Shown in pieces: positions 6,442 through 15,304 of a DNA stretch of 46,710 nt. The stretch covers positions 1-46,710 of the forward strand of contig JAERTA010000114.1 in NCBI GenBank assembly GCA_016845205.1, read 5' to 3'. The notes under the pieces were generated by a model. That model saw only the letters and a list, made by a program, of their open reading frames with translations. It was not told the DNA's origin and ran no database searches. Origin of the DNA: Gammaproteobacteria bacterium (GTDB taxonomy: Bacteria; Pseudomonadota; Gammaproteobacteria; PS1; Pseudothioglobaceae). Made by a program: the position numbers and the translations under genes. Position 1 is the first letter of the stretch. Each line of letters begins with the position of its first letter.

Positions 6442-7749
6442 TTAGCCAAAGGTATCATGAGTGATATTCTTAAACCAAGAATAACCATAATACTGCTCTC
6501 TTTCTCTTAGCTTGGCATCAAATTTGCCTGGTGTTAAGCCACCTGAGCCTTTAATCTTGATGATTTTGCCATCTTTAAAGCCGTAAACCATGGCAACAGA
6601 GATACCATCACCTGGTGCGATTACACTATAACAAGTATTGACATAAGTAGGATCTGGTGCACTTTCACCATTTAATAGCGCCACCACTGCTGCTGCACAA
6701 ACTTTACCTTCTGAGTTTGCTGCATAGCCCGACTTAGGTAATGGAGATTGAATTGCTGAGTCACCAATCACGTGAATATTTTTGTGAATGGTTGATTCAA
6801 ACGTATCGCCACGAACCGGACACCAGCCTGATTCGTTTGTTAAGCCAGCTGTAAATGCGATCTTACCTGCTTTTTGTGCTGGAATAACATTTAGAACATC
6901 TGCTTTTACTTCACTAAAGCCAGTTGTTGCTGTTTTAGTTTTGACATCGATTGAGGTTAAAACATTGTCATCAGAGCCTTTTGGTGTACCGTGCCACTCA
7001 ATCATTGAGTTGTCGGTTTTGTAGCCGTAGTGACGTTCCCAACCACCTGTGAATAAGCCCATTTTTGAGAATTTTGGCTTAGGATCAAGAATGATAATTT
7101 TAGATTTTGGCTTATGCGCTTTTAAATAATGAGCAATCTGTGAAGCGCGCTCATAAGGCCCTGGAGGACAACGGAAAGGATTTGGCGGAGGGCAAATAGC
7201 AACAGTACCACCATTTCTCATGTCTTTTAGTTGGTTACGAAGCATTTGTGTTTGCGGGCCAGCCTTCCAAGCATGTGGAATGCTGGTGTTTGCTACATTG
7301 GCATCATAGCCTTCAATTTGATCGTATTTAAAATCAATACCAGGGGAGACGATACAACGATCATAAGCAAAGCTGTGCCCACCAGCGGTTACAACTTTTC
7401 TAGCACGTGCATTAATATCAGTTACCTTATCATGCACAACATTAATGCCGTGACCCTTAAGCCCACCATAACCAAACTTGATTGAATCAAGACTACGTTC
7501 GCCACTTAAAACTTCGTTACTAGCAAAACAAGTGTAATAATCTTTGTTGGCTTCGATTAGGGTAACTTCAACTGATTTGTCCATCATTCTGATGTACTTA
7601 GCAGCAACAGAGCCACCCATACCACCACCAATAACAACAACTTTTTTAGTTGCACCACCAATAGCGAAAGGCGTGTAAGTCGCTGCAGTTGCTGCAGCGG
7701 CACCTAAGCCTACTGTTTTTATAAAACTTCTTCTATTTTGTTTACTCAT
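6442..7749 (-). CDS. fccB: Flavocytochrome c sulfide dehydrogenase, flavoprotein subunit
   Basis: 435 residues. A twin-arginine signal (NRRSFIKTVG, residues 5-14) directs export. The dinucleotide-binding motif VVVIGGGMGGSVAAKYI (about 36-52) binds FAD. Redox cysteines appear at CFASN (about 75) and in the C-P-rich segment CPPPNPFRCPPGPYERA (about 191), consistent with the disulfide-bearing FccB/SoxF family. The enzyme oxidises sulfide in the periplasm and passes electrons to the cytochrome subunit encoded just upstream (12-bp gap). The operon is behind a WTAAC-CTAT-GTTAT operator. A SoxF-type role is an alternative, but the paired cytochrome favours Fcc. Confidence 0.93.
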   Translation of the reverse strand: MSKQNRRSFIKTVGLGAAAATAATYTPFAIGGATKKVVVIGGGMGGSVAAKYIRMMDKSVEVTLIEANKDYYTCFASNEVLSGERSLDSIKFGYGGLKGHGINVVHDKVTDINARARKVVTAGGHSFAYDRCIVSPGIDFKYDQIEGYDANVANTSIPHAWKAGPQTQMLRNQLKDMRNGGTVAICPPPNPFRCPPGPYERASQIAHYLKAHKPKSKIIILDPKPKFSKMGLFTGGWERHYGYKTDNSMIEWHGTPKGSDDNVLTSIDVKTKTATTGFSEVKADVLNVIPAQKAGKIAFTAGLTNESGWCPVRGDTFESTIHKNIHVIGDSAIQSPLPKSGYAANSEGKVCAAAVVALLNGESAPDPTYVNTCYSVIAPGDGISVAMVYGFKDGKIIKIKGSGGLTPGKFDAKLREREQYYGYSWFKNITHDTFG

Positions 7750-7761
7750 TAGTATTCTCCT

Positions 7762-8352
7762 TTATTTACCACTACCGTAGTAATTAACTAATTTGCCTAA
7801 TGCATCTGGATCTTTCTTTAGCATTTTTTTCATTTTCTTTTTCATTCTCTTAGGCATGTCGCGCGAACCATCATGGAAATCAGCTAGAGTGTATTTCATG
7901 AATAACTTAGAGTTACCTGATAATAAGCCTGCATCATCTTCTGGATCTGTGCCGCCTGCTGTATGACAAGAACTACAATATTTATCATGTAGTTTTGCAC
8001 CGGCTCTTGCTTTTGTGGCGTCGTACTTTTGGTTAATATTAGAATGAACTGGTTGAGCAGCAAAGAAACTGGCCATTGATTCAATTTGCTCTTCAGTATA
8101 GCCTTTAGCAATTCGACCCATAATGGTTGAAGATCTTTCATCATCACGATAAGCATTCATCGCACCGATTAAATAGCCTTCTGATAGGCCTGCTAAAGAA
8201 GGGATTGCATTACCTGTACTTGCACCGTTAGTGCCATGACAACCTGCACAGGTGTAGCCCAGTGCTTCAGCGCTTGGCTCCGCCAATGATTGCACTGATA
8301 ACATTAGTCCAGTAGCCAATAATGCAGATTTTGTGATTGTATTTCTTATCAT
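7762..8352 (-). CDS. fccA: Dihaem cytochrome c (c4-type), FccA subunit
   Basis: 196 residues with a signal peptide (about 1-24). Two haem motifs, C35-C38-H39 and C126-C129-H130, lie in two similar halves, each with a downstream Met-containing segment, as in FccA and cytochromes c4. It would accept electrons from FccB, encoded 12 bp downstream. The Lys-rich MKRMKKKMKKMLKK stretch near the C-terminus may dock an acidic partner. The ribosome site is GGAG. The predicted leader is about 105 bases and includes a small hairpin. Confidence 0.88.
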   Translation of the reverse strand: MIRNTITKSALLATGLMLSVQSLAEPSAEALGYTCAGCHGTNGASTGNAIPSLAGLSEGYLIGAMNAYRDDERSSTIMGRIAKGYTEEQIESMASFFAAQPVHSNINQKYDATKARAGAKLHDKYCSSCHTAGGTDPEDDAGLLSGNSKLFMKYTLADFHDGSRDMPKRMKKKMKKMLKKDPDALGKLVNYYGSGK

Positions 8353-8382
8353 AAAAAACTCCGTATTGTGTATTTAAAATTA

Positions 8383-8400
8383 ATTCTGCATTAGCAGAAT
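8383..8400 (-). other. Hairpin in the fccA leader
   Basis: ATTCTGC-ATTA-GCAGAAT, a perfect seven-bp stem with a four-base loop, 31-48 bases before the fccA start and inside the predicted transcript. No T-run follows, so it is unlikely to be a terminator. Confidence 0.4.
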
Positions 8401-8463
8401 CTCCTCACTTAATAATAAAAAACAAGTGCCTAATCCGCTTGAGTTTAATACTATTGAGCCACC

Positions 8464-8505
8464 AATATACTTATGCGAGCTAAAGTTGAAAATAACCTAT
8501 GTTAT
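8464..8505 (-). promoter_or_regulatory. fccAB promoter with WTAAC-CTAT-GTTAT operator
   Basis: The plus strand reads AATAAC-CTAT-GTTATT at 8491-8506, the most symmetric copy of the motif. A minus-strand TATATT (8464-8469) predicts a start at 8457, exactly 41.5 bp from the centre at 8498.5. Confidence 0.72.
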
Positions 8506-8534
8506 TTAAGACATAAATTAATTTAATGGTGGAG

Positions 8535-8576
8535 TCAACCTATGTTATTTAAGGCCAAATTGCTTGCTTATATAAT
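8535..8576 (+). promoter_or_regulatory. DUF302-gene promoter with WTAAC-CTAT-GTTAT operator
   Basis: TCAAC-CTAT-GTTAT lies at 8535-8548 (centre 8541.5) with a perfect TATAAT at 8571-8576. The predicted start 8583 is 41.5 bp from the centre. Together with the site at 8492-8505 it gives each of two divergent genes its own copy. The 305-base gap 8353-8658 holds both promoters and both leaders. Confidence 0.75.
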
Positions 8577-8582
8577 TCAAGC

Positions 8583-8636
8583 TGCATCTTTATCTTTTCA
8601 GTGAATGCTCTCTCCGAATGCCCCGGTAAGGATGCA
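8583..8636 (+). other. Leader hairpin of the secreted DUF302 gene
   Basis: TGCATCTTTA (8583-8592) pairs with TAAGGATGCA (8627-8636) with one G-U, across a 34-base loop. It starts at the predicted transcript start and ends six bases before the AAGGAAG ribosome site. The outer arms resemble the hairpin at 3277-3307. Confidence 0.45.
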
Positions 8637-8658
8637 ACTTTAAAAAGGAAGCTTACTT

Positions 8659-9126
8659 ATGAAGAGATATTCATCCCTAATAATTTTTGTTGTTTTATCT
8701 GTGTTTTTTGTAAGAGCAGCAGTTGCAAAGCATGTTACTACCACCATTGTTGAAGCTGAATACCAAGATATTCGTGATGATCTTCTTGATGCTGTTAAGG
8801 GAAAGGGGCTTAATATTGCTGGGGTATTCCACGCTAGTGAAATGCTTAACAATACCAAAAGTGTTTTTAACTTTAGAAGAAATATCTATAAAAATGCAGA
8901 AATTATTGAGTTTTGTAGTGCAGGCATCTCACACGATATATCTAGGGCCAACCCTCTAAATATTTTGCTTTGTCCGTTTAAGATTGCAGTTTTTAATCTT
9001 GAAAAAGACCCTAAAAAAGTCTACGTGGTTTGGGCAACGCCTGAGGCGATTGACGAAAAATCAAAAAAAGGCATTGCTAGAATACAGGGCTTGATCAGCT
9101 CTATCATTGAAGACGCTGATTTATAA
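8659..9126 (+). CDS. Secreted DUF302-family protein
   Basis: 155 residues with a signal peptide (about 1-24) and an AAGGAAG ribosome site. The mature part begins with an EAEYQDIRDDLLDAVKGKGLNI helix. It continues through IIEFCSAGISHDIS and FKIAVFNLEKDPKKVYVVWATPE, the alternating layout of DUF302 proteins. A single cysteine (about residue 86) is present. It is transcribed away from fccAB from a promoter bearing the same operator type, which suggests a role linked to periplasmic sulfur or nitrogen metabolism. The biochemical function of the family is unknown. Confidence 0.75.
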   Translation: MKRYSSLIIFVVLSVFFVRAAVAKHVTTTIVEAEYQDIRDDLLDAVKGKGLNIAGVFHASEMLNNTKSVFNFRRNIYKNAEIIEFCSAGISHDISRANPLNILLCPFKIAVFNLEKDPKKVYVVWATPEAIDEKSKKGIARIQGLISSIIEDADL

Positions 9127-9142
9127 AAACTATCCGATGTAA

Positions 9143-9811
9143 TTAGTCAAATTCAGCAGGTCTAGCGCCTAGTTCAGAATAGTATTTAGCTAACGCTTCA
9201 ATTTCTACGTCCGATAGATTTTTAACAAGCCCTTGCATGGTGCCTCCTTGATCATTTGCTCTAGAGCCGTCAGCAAAATATTCCATGGTAGAAAGTAGAT
9301 AGCCCGCTTGTTGTCCAGCTAATATAGGCACATCACCAATACTGGTTTTTCCATCTTTACCATGGCAGAGCTCACAAGGTGGAATGTTGCGATTGGTGTC
9401 TCCTTGGGTGATTAACGCAGGTGCTTTGATTGTATTTTTTAATGATGTGTCTAGCTCGGGTAGCGTTTGTTGGCTGTACCATGTGCCAAGATCTGCCATG
9501 TCTTGTTTGCTTAGTCTTTTAACACGCTTGTACATGTTTTTATCATTGCGTAATTTGCTTTTATAGTCTTGCAATTGTTTAATAATATAGCTACTACTTT
9601 GTGCCGCTAGGTGCGGGGTATCAGTATCATCACTAATACCTAATTCGCCATGACAACGATCACAAGATTTGATCGCAATAGACTCACCTTTTGATGAGCT
9701 TCCTTTGGTTTTGTTTAATGCATGTGTTTGCACAGCTGCCAAGCTTAATAGTAAAAAAGGCAGTGAAATTTTTAAAACAAATGTATTTGGTTTGTTATTT
9801 GAGTTTTTCAT
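9143..9811 (-). CDS. Dihaem cytochrome c (c4-type) at the end of the nap operon
   Basis: 222 residues with an N-terminal signal/anchor segment (about residues 12-32). Two haem motifs, CDRCH (about 50-54) and CELCH (about 147-151), lie in repeated cytochrome c domains. It follows napF by three bases. The usual quinol oxidase napC is not found in the operon, so this cytochrome may carry electrons to NapAB or exchange them with FccA-type carriers. That role is inferred from position only. Confidence 0.82.
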   Translation of the reverse strand: MKNSNNKPNTFVLKISLPFLLLSLAAVQTHALNKTKGSSSKGESIAIKSCDRCHGELGISDDTDTPHLAAQSSSYIIKQLQDYKSKLRNDKNMYKRVKRLSKQDMADLGTWYSQQTLPELDTSLKNTIKAPALITQGDTNRNIPPCELCHGKDGKTSIGDVPILAGQQAGYLLSTMEYFADGSRANDQGGTMQGLVKNLSDVEIEALAKYYSELGARPAEFD

Positions 9812-9814
9812 TAT

Positions 9815-10303
9815 TTATTTTACTATTGAGATTTTGATAGCACTTTTTGGACAGATTGACACACAAGCGCCACAACCATTACATTGCGCACTATCTAAGC
9901 TAATATCTGGCACACCGCCCATTTGCAAGCTAAAGTGAATGGCATTGTTATCACAAACCTCGGAACAAGATTGACACACCACGCCTATTTTTGACAAACA
10001 ATGATCTTTAATTTCTGCCTTGATATCCCAAGGTTTTTCACTTAATGCTATAAAGGCATGATATTGACAAGCCTTTGCACACTCTTGGCAAAAACTACAT
10101 TCCCCTTTTTGAAAATCAACCATTGGGAATTTGCCAGAACCGCTGGCAATAATTTTTTCTGGACAGGCGTCTATACAGGCACCACAACGATTGCACAAAT
10201 CAGTAAATGATTCTTCCGAGACAGACCATGGCGGCCTGATGACAGCTTGTTTATTAGAGCCCCAACCACCACGAAGGAATTGGGCTCTGGTCATGTTTGA
10301 CAT
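9815..10303 (-). CDS. napF: Ferredoxin-type protein NapF
   Basis: 162 residues with three [4Fe-4S] cysteine groups: CNRCGACIDACP (about 37-48), CSFCQECAKACQ (about 71-82), and CNGCGACVSICP near the C-terminus (about 142-153). There is a further Cys group at CLSKIGVVCQSC. N-terminal TRAQFLRGGW matches NapF, a cytoplasmic partner in NapA maturation. An alternative start is the ATG three codons in. It sits between napB (48 bp) and the c4-type cytochrome gene. Confidence 0.88.
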   Translation of the reverse strand: MSNMTRAQFLRGGWGSNKQAVIRPPWSVSEESFTDLCNRCGACIDACPEKIIASGSGKFPMVDFQKGECSFCQECAKACQYHAFIALSEKPWDIKAEIKDHCLSKIGVVCQSCSEVCDNNAIHFSLQMGGVPDISLDSAQCNGCGACVSICPKSAIKISIVK

Positions 10304-10351
10304 TGAAATACAAGGCGTGTTATTTATTAAGCAATATACCTTGTTATGGGT

Positions 10352-10939
10352 TTAATCGTTGTCAGTATTTGTGTAATCACTACCGATTAAAGGTTTGTTG
10401 TCAATTTGTGGAACATGACATTGCGTACAAAAGTAACGTCTTGGAGACACTGTTTTTAGGCGCTTTCCAGAACGGTCCATGAAGTGAGAGGCTGTCATTT
10501 TCACAGCATCCTCTTCTCTCCAGTTTTCGTTGCTATGACAAGATAAACATTTGTTTTTCTTTAGTGTAATTTTCATGCCTTTTGATTTGTGTGGAATCAG
10601 TGGTGGTTGGTCGCTAAAGTTTCGATCAAAATCAATATTCTTAAGCCACTTTCCTTTAGGCGGTTCAAGAGACAAATCATCCAGTGCGTGAGTGCCTCGC
10701 AATGAGGCAACTTCTGCTGAATCTGCTACTGAGTTAACCACATCAGTAGCTTTATCAACGGTAGTTTGTACAGCATCTTGTACAACGTCAATTGTATCAG
10801 TAACCACATCTTTTGCTGCATCGATCATGGATGACATAGGGTTATTCCAGTTATGATCAGAACCAAAGAAATCAGCTTGAACACTTATACTTAAAGCAAA
10901 AACCGAGGTTGCTGTTATGGCTAATAATTTATTTTTCAT
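10352..10939 (-). CDS. napB: Periplasmic nitrate reductase cytochrome subunit NapB with N-terminal extension
   Basis: 195 residues with an AAGGAG ribosome site and a signal peptide (about 1-22). NapB hallmarks are QPPLIPH (111-117) and haem motifs C131-C134-H135 and C171-C174-H175. It transfers electrons to NapA. Unusually, about 55 residues (23-78) lie between the signal and the conserved domain, dominated by a repeating helical segment (VVTDTIDVVQDAVQ and similar) with a coiled-coil look. I do not know this extension from typical NapB proteins of about 150 residues. 14 bp downstream of napA. Confidence 0.9.
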   Translation of the reverse strand: MKNKLLAITATSVFALSISVQADFFGSDHNWNNPMSSMIDAAKDVVTDTIDVVQDAVQTTVDKATDVVNSVADSAEVASLRGTHALDDLSLEPPKGKWLKNIDFDRNFSDQPPLIPHKSKGMKITLKKNKCLSCHSNENWREEDAVKMTASHFMDRSGKRLKTVSPRRYFCTQCHVPQIDNKPLIGSDYTNTDND

Positions 10940-10953
10940 ATTGCTCTCCTTTA

Positions 10954-13491
10954 TTATGCTTTAACAATTTTAACTGGCGTCTTTTTGAAGTCAGTTTCTT
11001 TTGATAATGGATCTGTAGCGTCTAGTATTAGTTTGTTAACTAAGCGAGAAGCATCAAACCAAGGTACATAGACCAAACCCTTAGGTGGCTTATTACGACC
11101 TTTGGTCTCAACCATAGCAACAATCTCACCACGTGAAGAGATAATTTTTGCATTATTGCCACGTCTTAAACCTCTAGACTTGGCGTCTGCTGGATGCATG
11201 TATAAAACCGCATCTGGCACTGCACGATAAAGCTCTGGCACACGTCTTGTCATGGTGCCTGAATGCCAGTGCTCTAACACGCGACCGGTTGACATCCATA
11301 AATCAAACTCTTCATTTGGCATCTCTGCAGGTGGCTCATACGGCGCAGTAATAATATTGGCCTTGCCATCTGGTTTACCATAAAAACTAACGCCTTCGCC
11401 TTTTTTAACATACGGGTCATAGCCTTCACGGTAGCGCCATAAGGTTTCTTTGCCGTTAACCACTGGCCAACGCAAACCTCTGGTTTTATGATAAGTTTCA
11501 AACTTAGCCAGTTCGTGACCTTTTTTAGGGCCCTCAAGCTGGAATCGACGGTATTCTTCAAACAAACCTTTTTGAATGTAATAACCAAAGTCATCCATCT
11601 CTGAGTTTTTATAAGTGTTACCTCTATCATCAGATATGGTTTGTTTATGAAACTTGTTAACTTGTCCATTGGCATACAATACGTCATACAAACTCTTACC
11701 TTTGTATTCTGGATTTTGTGCTAATAGCTCATCTGACCAAGCATCATCAGTTGTAAATCTCTTAGAGAATTCAGCCAATTGCCACAAGTCTGATTTAGCT
11801 TGTCCCGGTGCATCAACTTGCTGACGCCAGAATTGAGTACGTCTTTCAGCGTTACCATATGCACCTTCTTTTTCTGCCCACATTGCTGTTGGTAGGATAA
11901 GATCAGCTGCTTGCGCTGATACGGTTGGGTATGGGTCTGAGACAACAACAAAGTTGTCAGGGTTGCGCCAGCCCGGTAGCATTTCATCGTTAATATTAGG
12001 GCCTGCTTGCATATTGTTATTACACATTACCCAATAAGCGTTTAGCTTGCTATCTTTAAGCGCCCTAGATTGAGCAACCGCATGATAACCTTTTTTACCT
12101 GGGATTGTGCCTTCTGGAAGCTTCCAAATTTTCTCAGCAAAATCACGATGTGGTTTTTTCATGATCACATAATCTGCAGGTAAGCGGTGAGCGAATGTAC
12201 CCACTTCACGAGCAGTACCACAAGCCGAAGGCTGACCCGTTAATGAGAATGGACCGTTGCCTGGCTCAGAGATCTTACCTGTTAGTAAATGTACGTTGTA
12301 CATTAGGCCGTTTACCCAAACACCACGTGTATGTTGGTTAAAGCCCATTGTCCATAAAGAGACAATTTTTTTATCTGGATCAGCATAAAGTTTGGCTAAA
12401 CGTTCTAGTTTCTTGGCAGGAACGCCTGAAATCTCTGCTGCTTTCTCTAAAGTATAAGGTTTAACCGATGCTGCATATTCATCAAAACTAATTTTGCTAA
12501 GCTTGCCTTTATTAGCATTTTTAGCTTTTTTCTGTAATGGGTGATCTGCACGCAAGCCGTAACCAATATCTATTGGTGTTTTATTAAAGTTAACGTGTTT
12601 TTTCAGAAACTCTTTATTGTAAGCTTTGTTTTCAATAATGTAGTTAGCAATATAGTTAAGAATTGCTAAATCAGATTGTGGGTTAAACACCATGCCGTTA
12701 TCTGCTAAATCAAAAGAACGATGCTCAAAAGTTGATAGAACATGTACTTCTGTATTTGGCTTAGTTAGGCGAGTGTCTGAAATACGTGACCATAAAATTG
12801 GGTGCATCTCTGCCATATTTGAGCCCCATAATACGAAAGCATCACCATGCTCGAAGTCATCATAACAACCCATTGGCTCGTCTGAACCGAAGGCGCGAAT
12901 GAAAGCACCGACTGCTGATGCCATACAATGGCGAGCATTCGGGTCAATATTGTTCGATCTAAAGCCCGCTTTAAATAATTTAGAAGCAGCGTAACCTTCC
13001 CATACTGTCCATTGACCAGAGCCAAACATGCCCACACGAGAGGTTAGTTGATCAGCAGGTTTGCCTTTGTTTTCTTCTTTAGATACTTTAAGGGCAGCCT
13101 TAAACTTGTCTTCCATAACATCAAAGGCTTCGTCCCAAGATACTGGTGCAAACTCACCATTTTTGTCGTATTTTCCGTTTTTCTTACGTAGGAGAGGCTG
13201 AGTTAGACGATCCTTGCCATACATAATTTTAGATAGGAAATAACCTTTAACACAATTAAGGCCTTTGTTAACAGGTGCATCTGGGTCGCCTTGTGTGGCA
13301 ACAACTCTTCCGTCTTTAGTGCCGATTAATACCGAACAACCTGTACCACAAAAACGACAAGGGATTTTATCCCATCTGACTTCATCATCACCTTGATTGG
13401 CGAGCGCAATGCTTGGAAGTGTGACACCTGCTGTTGCTGCTGTTGCACTTATTGCACTATTCTTTATGAACTCTCTTCTTGTAATGGCCAT
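10954..13491 (-). CDS. napA: Periplasmic nitrate reductase catalytic subunit NapA
   Basis: 845 residues with a GAGGAG ribosome site. The Tat signal is [10 protein letters not shown] (residues 4-13). The [4Fe-4S] ligands are C45, C48, C52 and C80. The molybdenum Cys ligand is in [11 protein letters not shown] (Cys189). Length and sequence match the MGD-binding NapA family, which reduces nitrate to nitrite in the periplasm. It has its own putative promoter with a WTAAC-CTAT-GTTAT operator in the 95-bp napH-napA gap, besides the operon promoter upstream of napD. Confidence 0.97.
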   Translation of the reverse strand: MAITRREFIKNSAISATAATAGVTLPSIALANQGDDEVRWDKIPCRFCGTGCSVLIGTKDGRVVATQGDPDAPVNKGLNCVKGYFLSKIMYGKDRLTQPLLRKKNGKYDKNGEFAPVSWDEAFDVMEDKFKAALKVSKEENKGKPADQLTSRVGMFGSGQWTVWEGYAASKLFKAGFRSNNIDPNARHCMASAVGAFIRAFGSDEPMGCYDDFEHGDAFVLWGSNMAEMHPILWSRISDTRLTKPNTEVHVLSTFEHRSFDLADNGMVFNPQSDLAILNYIANYIIENKAYNKEFLKKHVNFNKTPIDIGYGLRADHPLQKKAKNANKGKLSKISFDEYAASVKPYTLEKAAEISGVPAKKLERLAKLYADPDKKIVSLWTMGFNQHTRGVWVNGLMYNVHLLTGKISEPGNGPFSLTGQPSACGTAREVGTFAHRLPADYVIMKKPHRDFAEKIWKLPEGTIPGKKGYHAVAQSRALKDSKLNAYWVMCNNNMQAGPNINDEMLPGWRNPDNFVVVSDPYPTVSAQAADLILPTAMWAEKEGAYGNAERRTQFWRQQVDAPGQAKSDLWQLAEFSKRFTTDDAWSDELLAQNPEYKGKSLYDVLYANGQVNKFHKQTISDDRGNTYKNSEMDDFGYYIQKGLFEEYRRFQLEGPKKGHELAKFETYHKTRGLRWPVVNGKETLWRYREGYDPYVKKGEGVSFYGKPDGKANIITAPYEPPAEMPNEEFDLWMSTGRVLEHWHSGTMTRRVPELYRAVPDAVLYMHPADAKSRGLRRGNNAKIISSRGEIVAMVETKGRNKPPKGLVYVPWFDASRLVNKLILDATDPLSKETDFKKTPVKIVKA

Positions 13492-13548
13492 TTATTTCTC
13501 CTCACGAACAATTAAAAAAATATCTACATCTGTCAATATGAACTTCAC

Positions 13549-13590
13549 ACTCTAATGGGTTATTAGATGTTTTTCATTAACATAGGTTAT
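13549..13590 (-). promoter_or_regulatory. Internal napA promoter with WTAAC-CTAT-GTTAT operator
   Basis: In the promoter direction the site reads ATAAC-CTAT-GTTAA (13577-13590, centre 13583.5) and overlaps the napH stop codon. A weaker TAGAGT (13549-13554) sits where a -10 is required, predicting a start at 13542, 41.5 bp away and 51 bases before napA. Confidence 0.55.
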
Positions 13591-14459
13591 TTAGTTGTAT
13601 TTTTTTTAAATCGAGTGGTGTAAGAAAACACATCTGGCTCACAAATATCAATACATCTTCCACAGTTAGTGCAATTGCCATCTAAGATGATATCGCTGCC
13701 TTGGCCTTTGAGTGCTGGCCTGATGATTTGAGACTCTGGACATACAGAAAAACATTCCAAACAATCGGTGCAGTCATCTCTATTTTTTGCACTAACTCTG
13801 AGTAACGAGCCTTTGCCTAATAATGAATAAAAAGCGCCGACTGGACATAGGCGCGAACACCAGCCTTTGTTAACCACCAGTAAATCAAATAAAAAAATAA
13901 GCGCAATTAAACCCCAACCAAAACTCATGCCAAAAATAATACCGCGATGCAAAATAGAAACCGGATTAACCAACTCCCAGACAACACTGCCTGTGACAAA
14001 GGCTAATATAAAACTCATGGCTAAAAGCCAGTAGCGAGTTTTGCTGGTTATACCCCCGCCTTTATTTTGAACGCCTAATTTACAACGGAGCCAGTTGGCC
14101 GCATCGGTAACAATATTGACTGGACAAACCCAAGAACAAAATACCCGACCACCAACAACAAGATAAAATACAATAACAATTAGCGCACCAATCAGTGCGT
14201 CTTTAATAATAGAGTGGCCCGCAAAAAAAGATTGCAATAATACATAAGGGTCAGTTAGTGGTAATGTGTCTAACGTTAGGCTTGAAGTTAGATTGCCTTT
14301 AACAATCCAAATACCAAACCAAGGGCCTAATAAAAATACAAACAAAATACTCAACTGAGAAATACGGCGCATTATTAAGTATTTGTTGGCGCCTAGCCAG
14401 CCTTTGGATTTTTGCGCATCTAGGCCTGTTTTTTGGCAAATGTTGATTTTTTTCTTCAT
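13587..14459 (-). CDS. napH: Quinol dehydrogenase membrane component NapH
   Basis: 290 residues with about four transmembrane helices. Two CxxxCP motifs on the cytoplasmic side of helices (FCSWVCP about 108 and WCSRLCP about 198) are followed by two [4Fe-4S] clusters (CTDCLECFSVCP and CTNCGRCIDIC). This is the NapH pattern. With NapG it forms a quinol oxidase route to NapAB that can replace NapC. It overlaps napG by four bases. Confidence 0.95.
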   Translation of the reverse strand: MKKKINICQKTGLDAQKSKGWLGANKYLIMRRISQLSILFVFLLGPWFGIWIVKGNLTSSLTLDTLPLTDPYVLLQSFFAGHSIIKDALIGALIVIVFYLVVGGRVFCSWVCPVNIVTDAANWLRCKLGVQNKGGGITSKTRYWLLAMSFILAFVTGSVVWELVNPVSILHRGIIFGMSFGWGLIALIFLFDLLVVNKGWCSRLCPVGAFYSLLGKGSLLRVSAKNRDDCTDCLECFSVCPESQIIRPALKGQGSDIILDGNCTNCGRCIDICEPDVFSYTTRFKKNTTK

Positions 14460-15304
14460 TTGCTTTTAATATCAAACAGGGGATTAAATTTATTGAGTGT
14501 GTCTAATGCATTATCTAAACTAGATTCAACTTTAACATCGGTTAGCCCTTTGCCTTGTAGGTCATATTTTTTGCCTTCTGGTAGGTTGTACTTGTGCTCA
14601 ATATCTGGCGATACTAATGATTTTCCAGATTTTTGTTTTTCCTCCCAGCCGAGTTTGTAATGATCTTGTCTTTTGCCCATGGCAAGTTTGGTTGGGAGTA
14701 CTTTAATAACCGCCTCTTCCATAATGCAAGCTTGCTCGCACTTACCGCAGCCCGTGCAATGATCATAGTTGACAATGGGTATAAACATTGTGTGTTTGCC
14801 ACTGCGTTTGTTGTGTCGCATTTCAATCGTAATTGCTTTGCCACGGATTGGGCAAACATTAAAACACACTTCGCAACGCAAGCCTTGATAAGCAATACAA
14901 CCTTTTGTATCTACAATACGAGCCAAACCCATTTTGGCATCATTAATATCAGTTAGATTTTTATCGAGCGCTCCTGTTGGACAAGCCTTGACACATGGGA
15001 TATCGTCACACATTTCACAACCTGCTTCTCTGGCGGTAAAAAACGGAGTGCCCAGAGCAACATCGTCTTTTAGAGTTGCTAAACTTAGTGTTGGAAATGG
15101 ACAATCATTAACGCATAGGCCGCAACGAATACAGGCAGCATTAAATGCTTTTTCATTTAGAGCGCCGGGTGGACGTATGGCTTTTGCAGGTAAAGAGTAG
15201 GAATATTTTGAATAGCTTAATAGGCCCGTTGCAATAAGTGTAGTGGTGGTGGCTAATCTAGCCGAATTTATTAAAAATTCTCTGCGTGAAACAGACTTGT
15301 TCAC
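14456..15304 (-). CDS. napG: Ferredoxin-type protein NapG
   Basis: 282 residues with a Tat-type signal (SRREFLINSA, residues 6-15). Four Cys clusters fit four [4Fe-4S] centres: CIRCGLCVNDCP, CEMCDDIPCVKACP, CEVCFNVCP and CTGCGKCEQAC. NapG is periplasmic and receives electrons from NapH. It overlaps napD upstream and napH downstream by four bases each, indicating translational coupling. The C-terminal tail of about 60 residues is charged and less conserved in appearance. Confidence 0.95.
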   Translation of the reverse strand: MNKSVSRREFLINSARLATTTTLIATGLLSYSKYSYSLPAKAIRPPGALNEKAFNAACIRCGLCVNDCPFPTLSLATLKDDVALGTPFFTAREAGCEMCDDIPCVKACPTGALDKNLTDINDAKMGLARIVDTKGCIAYQGLRCEVCFNVCPIRGKAITIEMRHNKRSGKHTMFIPIVNYDHCTGCGKCEQACIMEEAVIKVLPTKLAMGKRQDHYKLGWEEKQKSGKSLVSPDIEHKYNLPEGKKYDLQGKGLTDVKVESSLDNALDTLNKFNPLFDIKSK

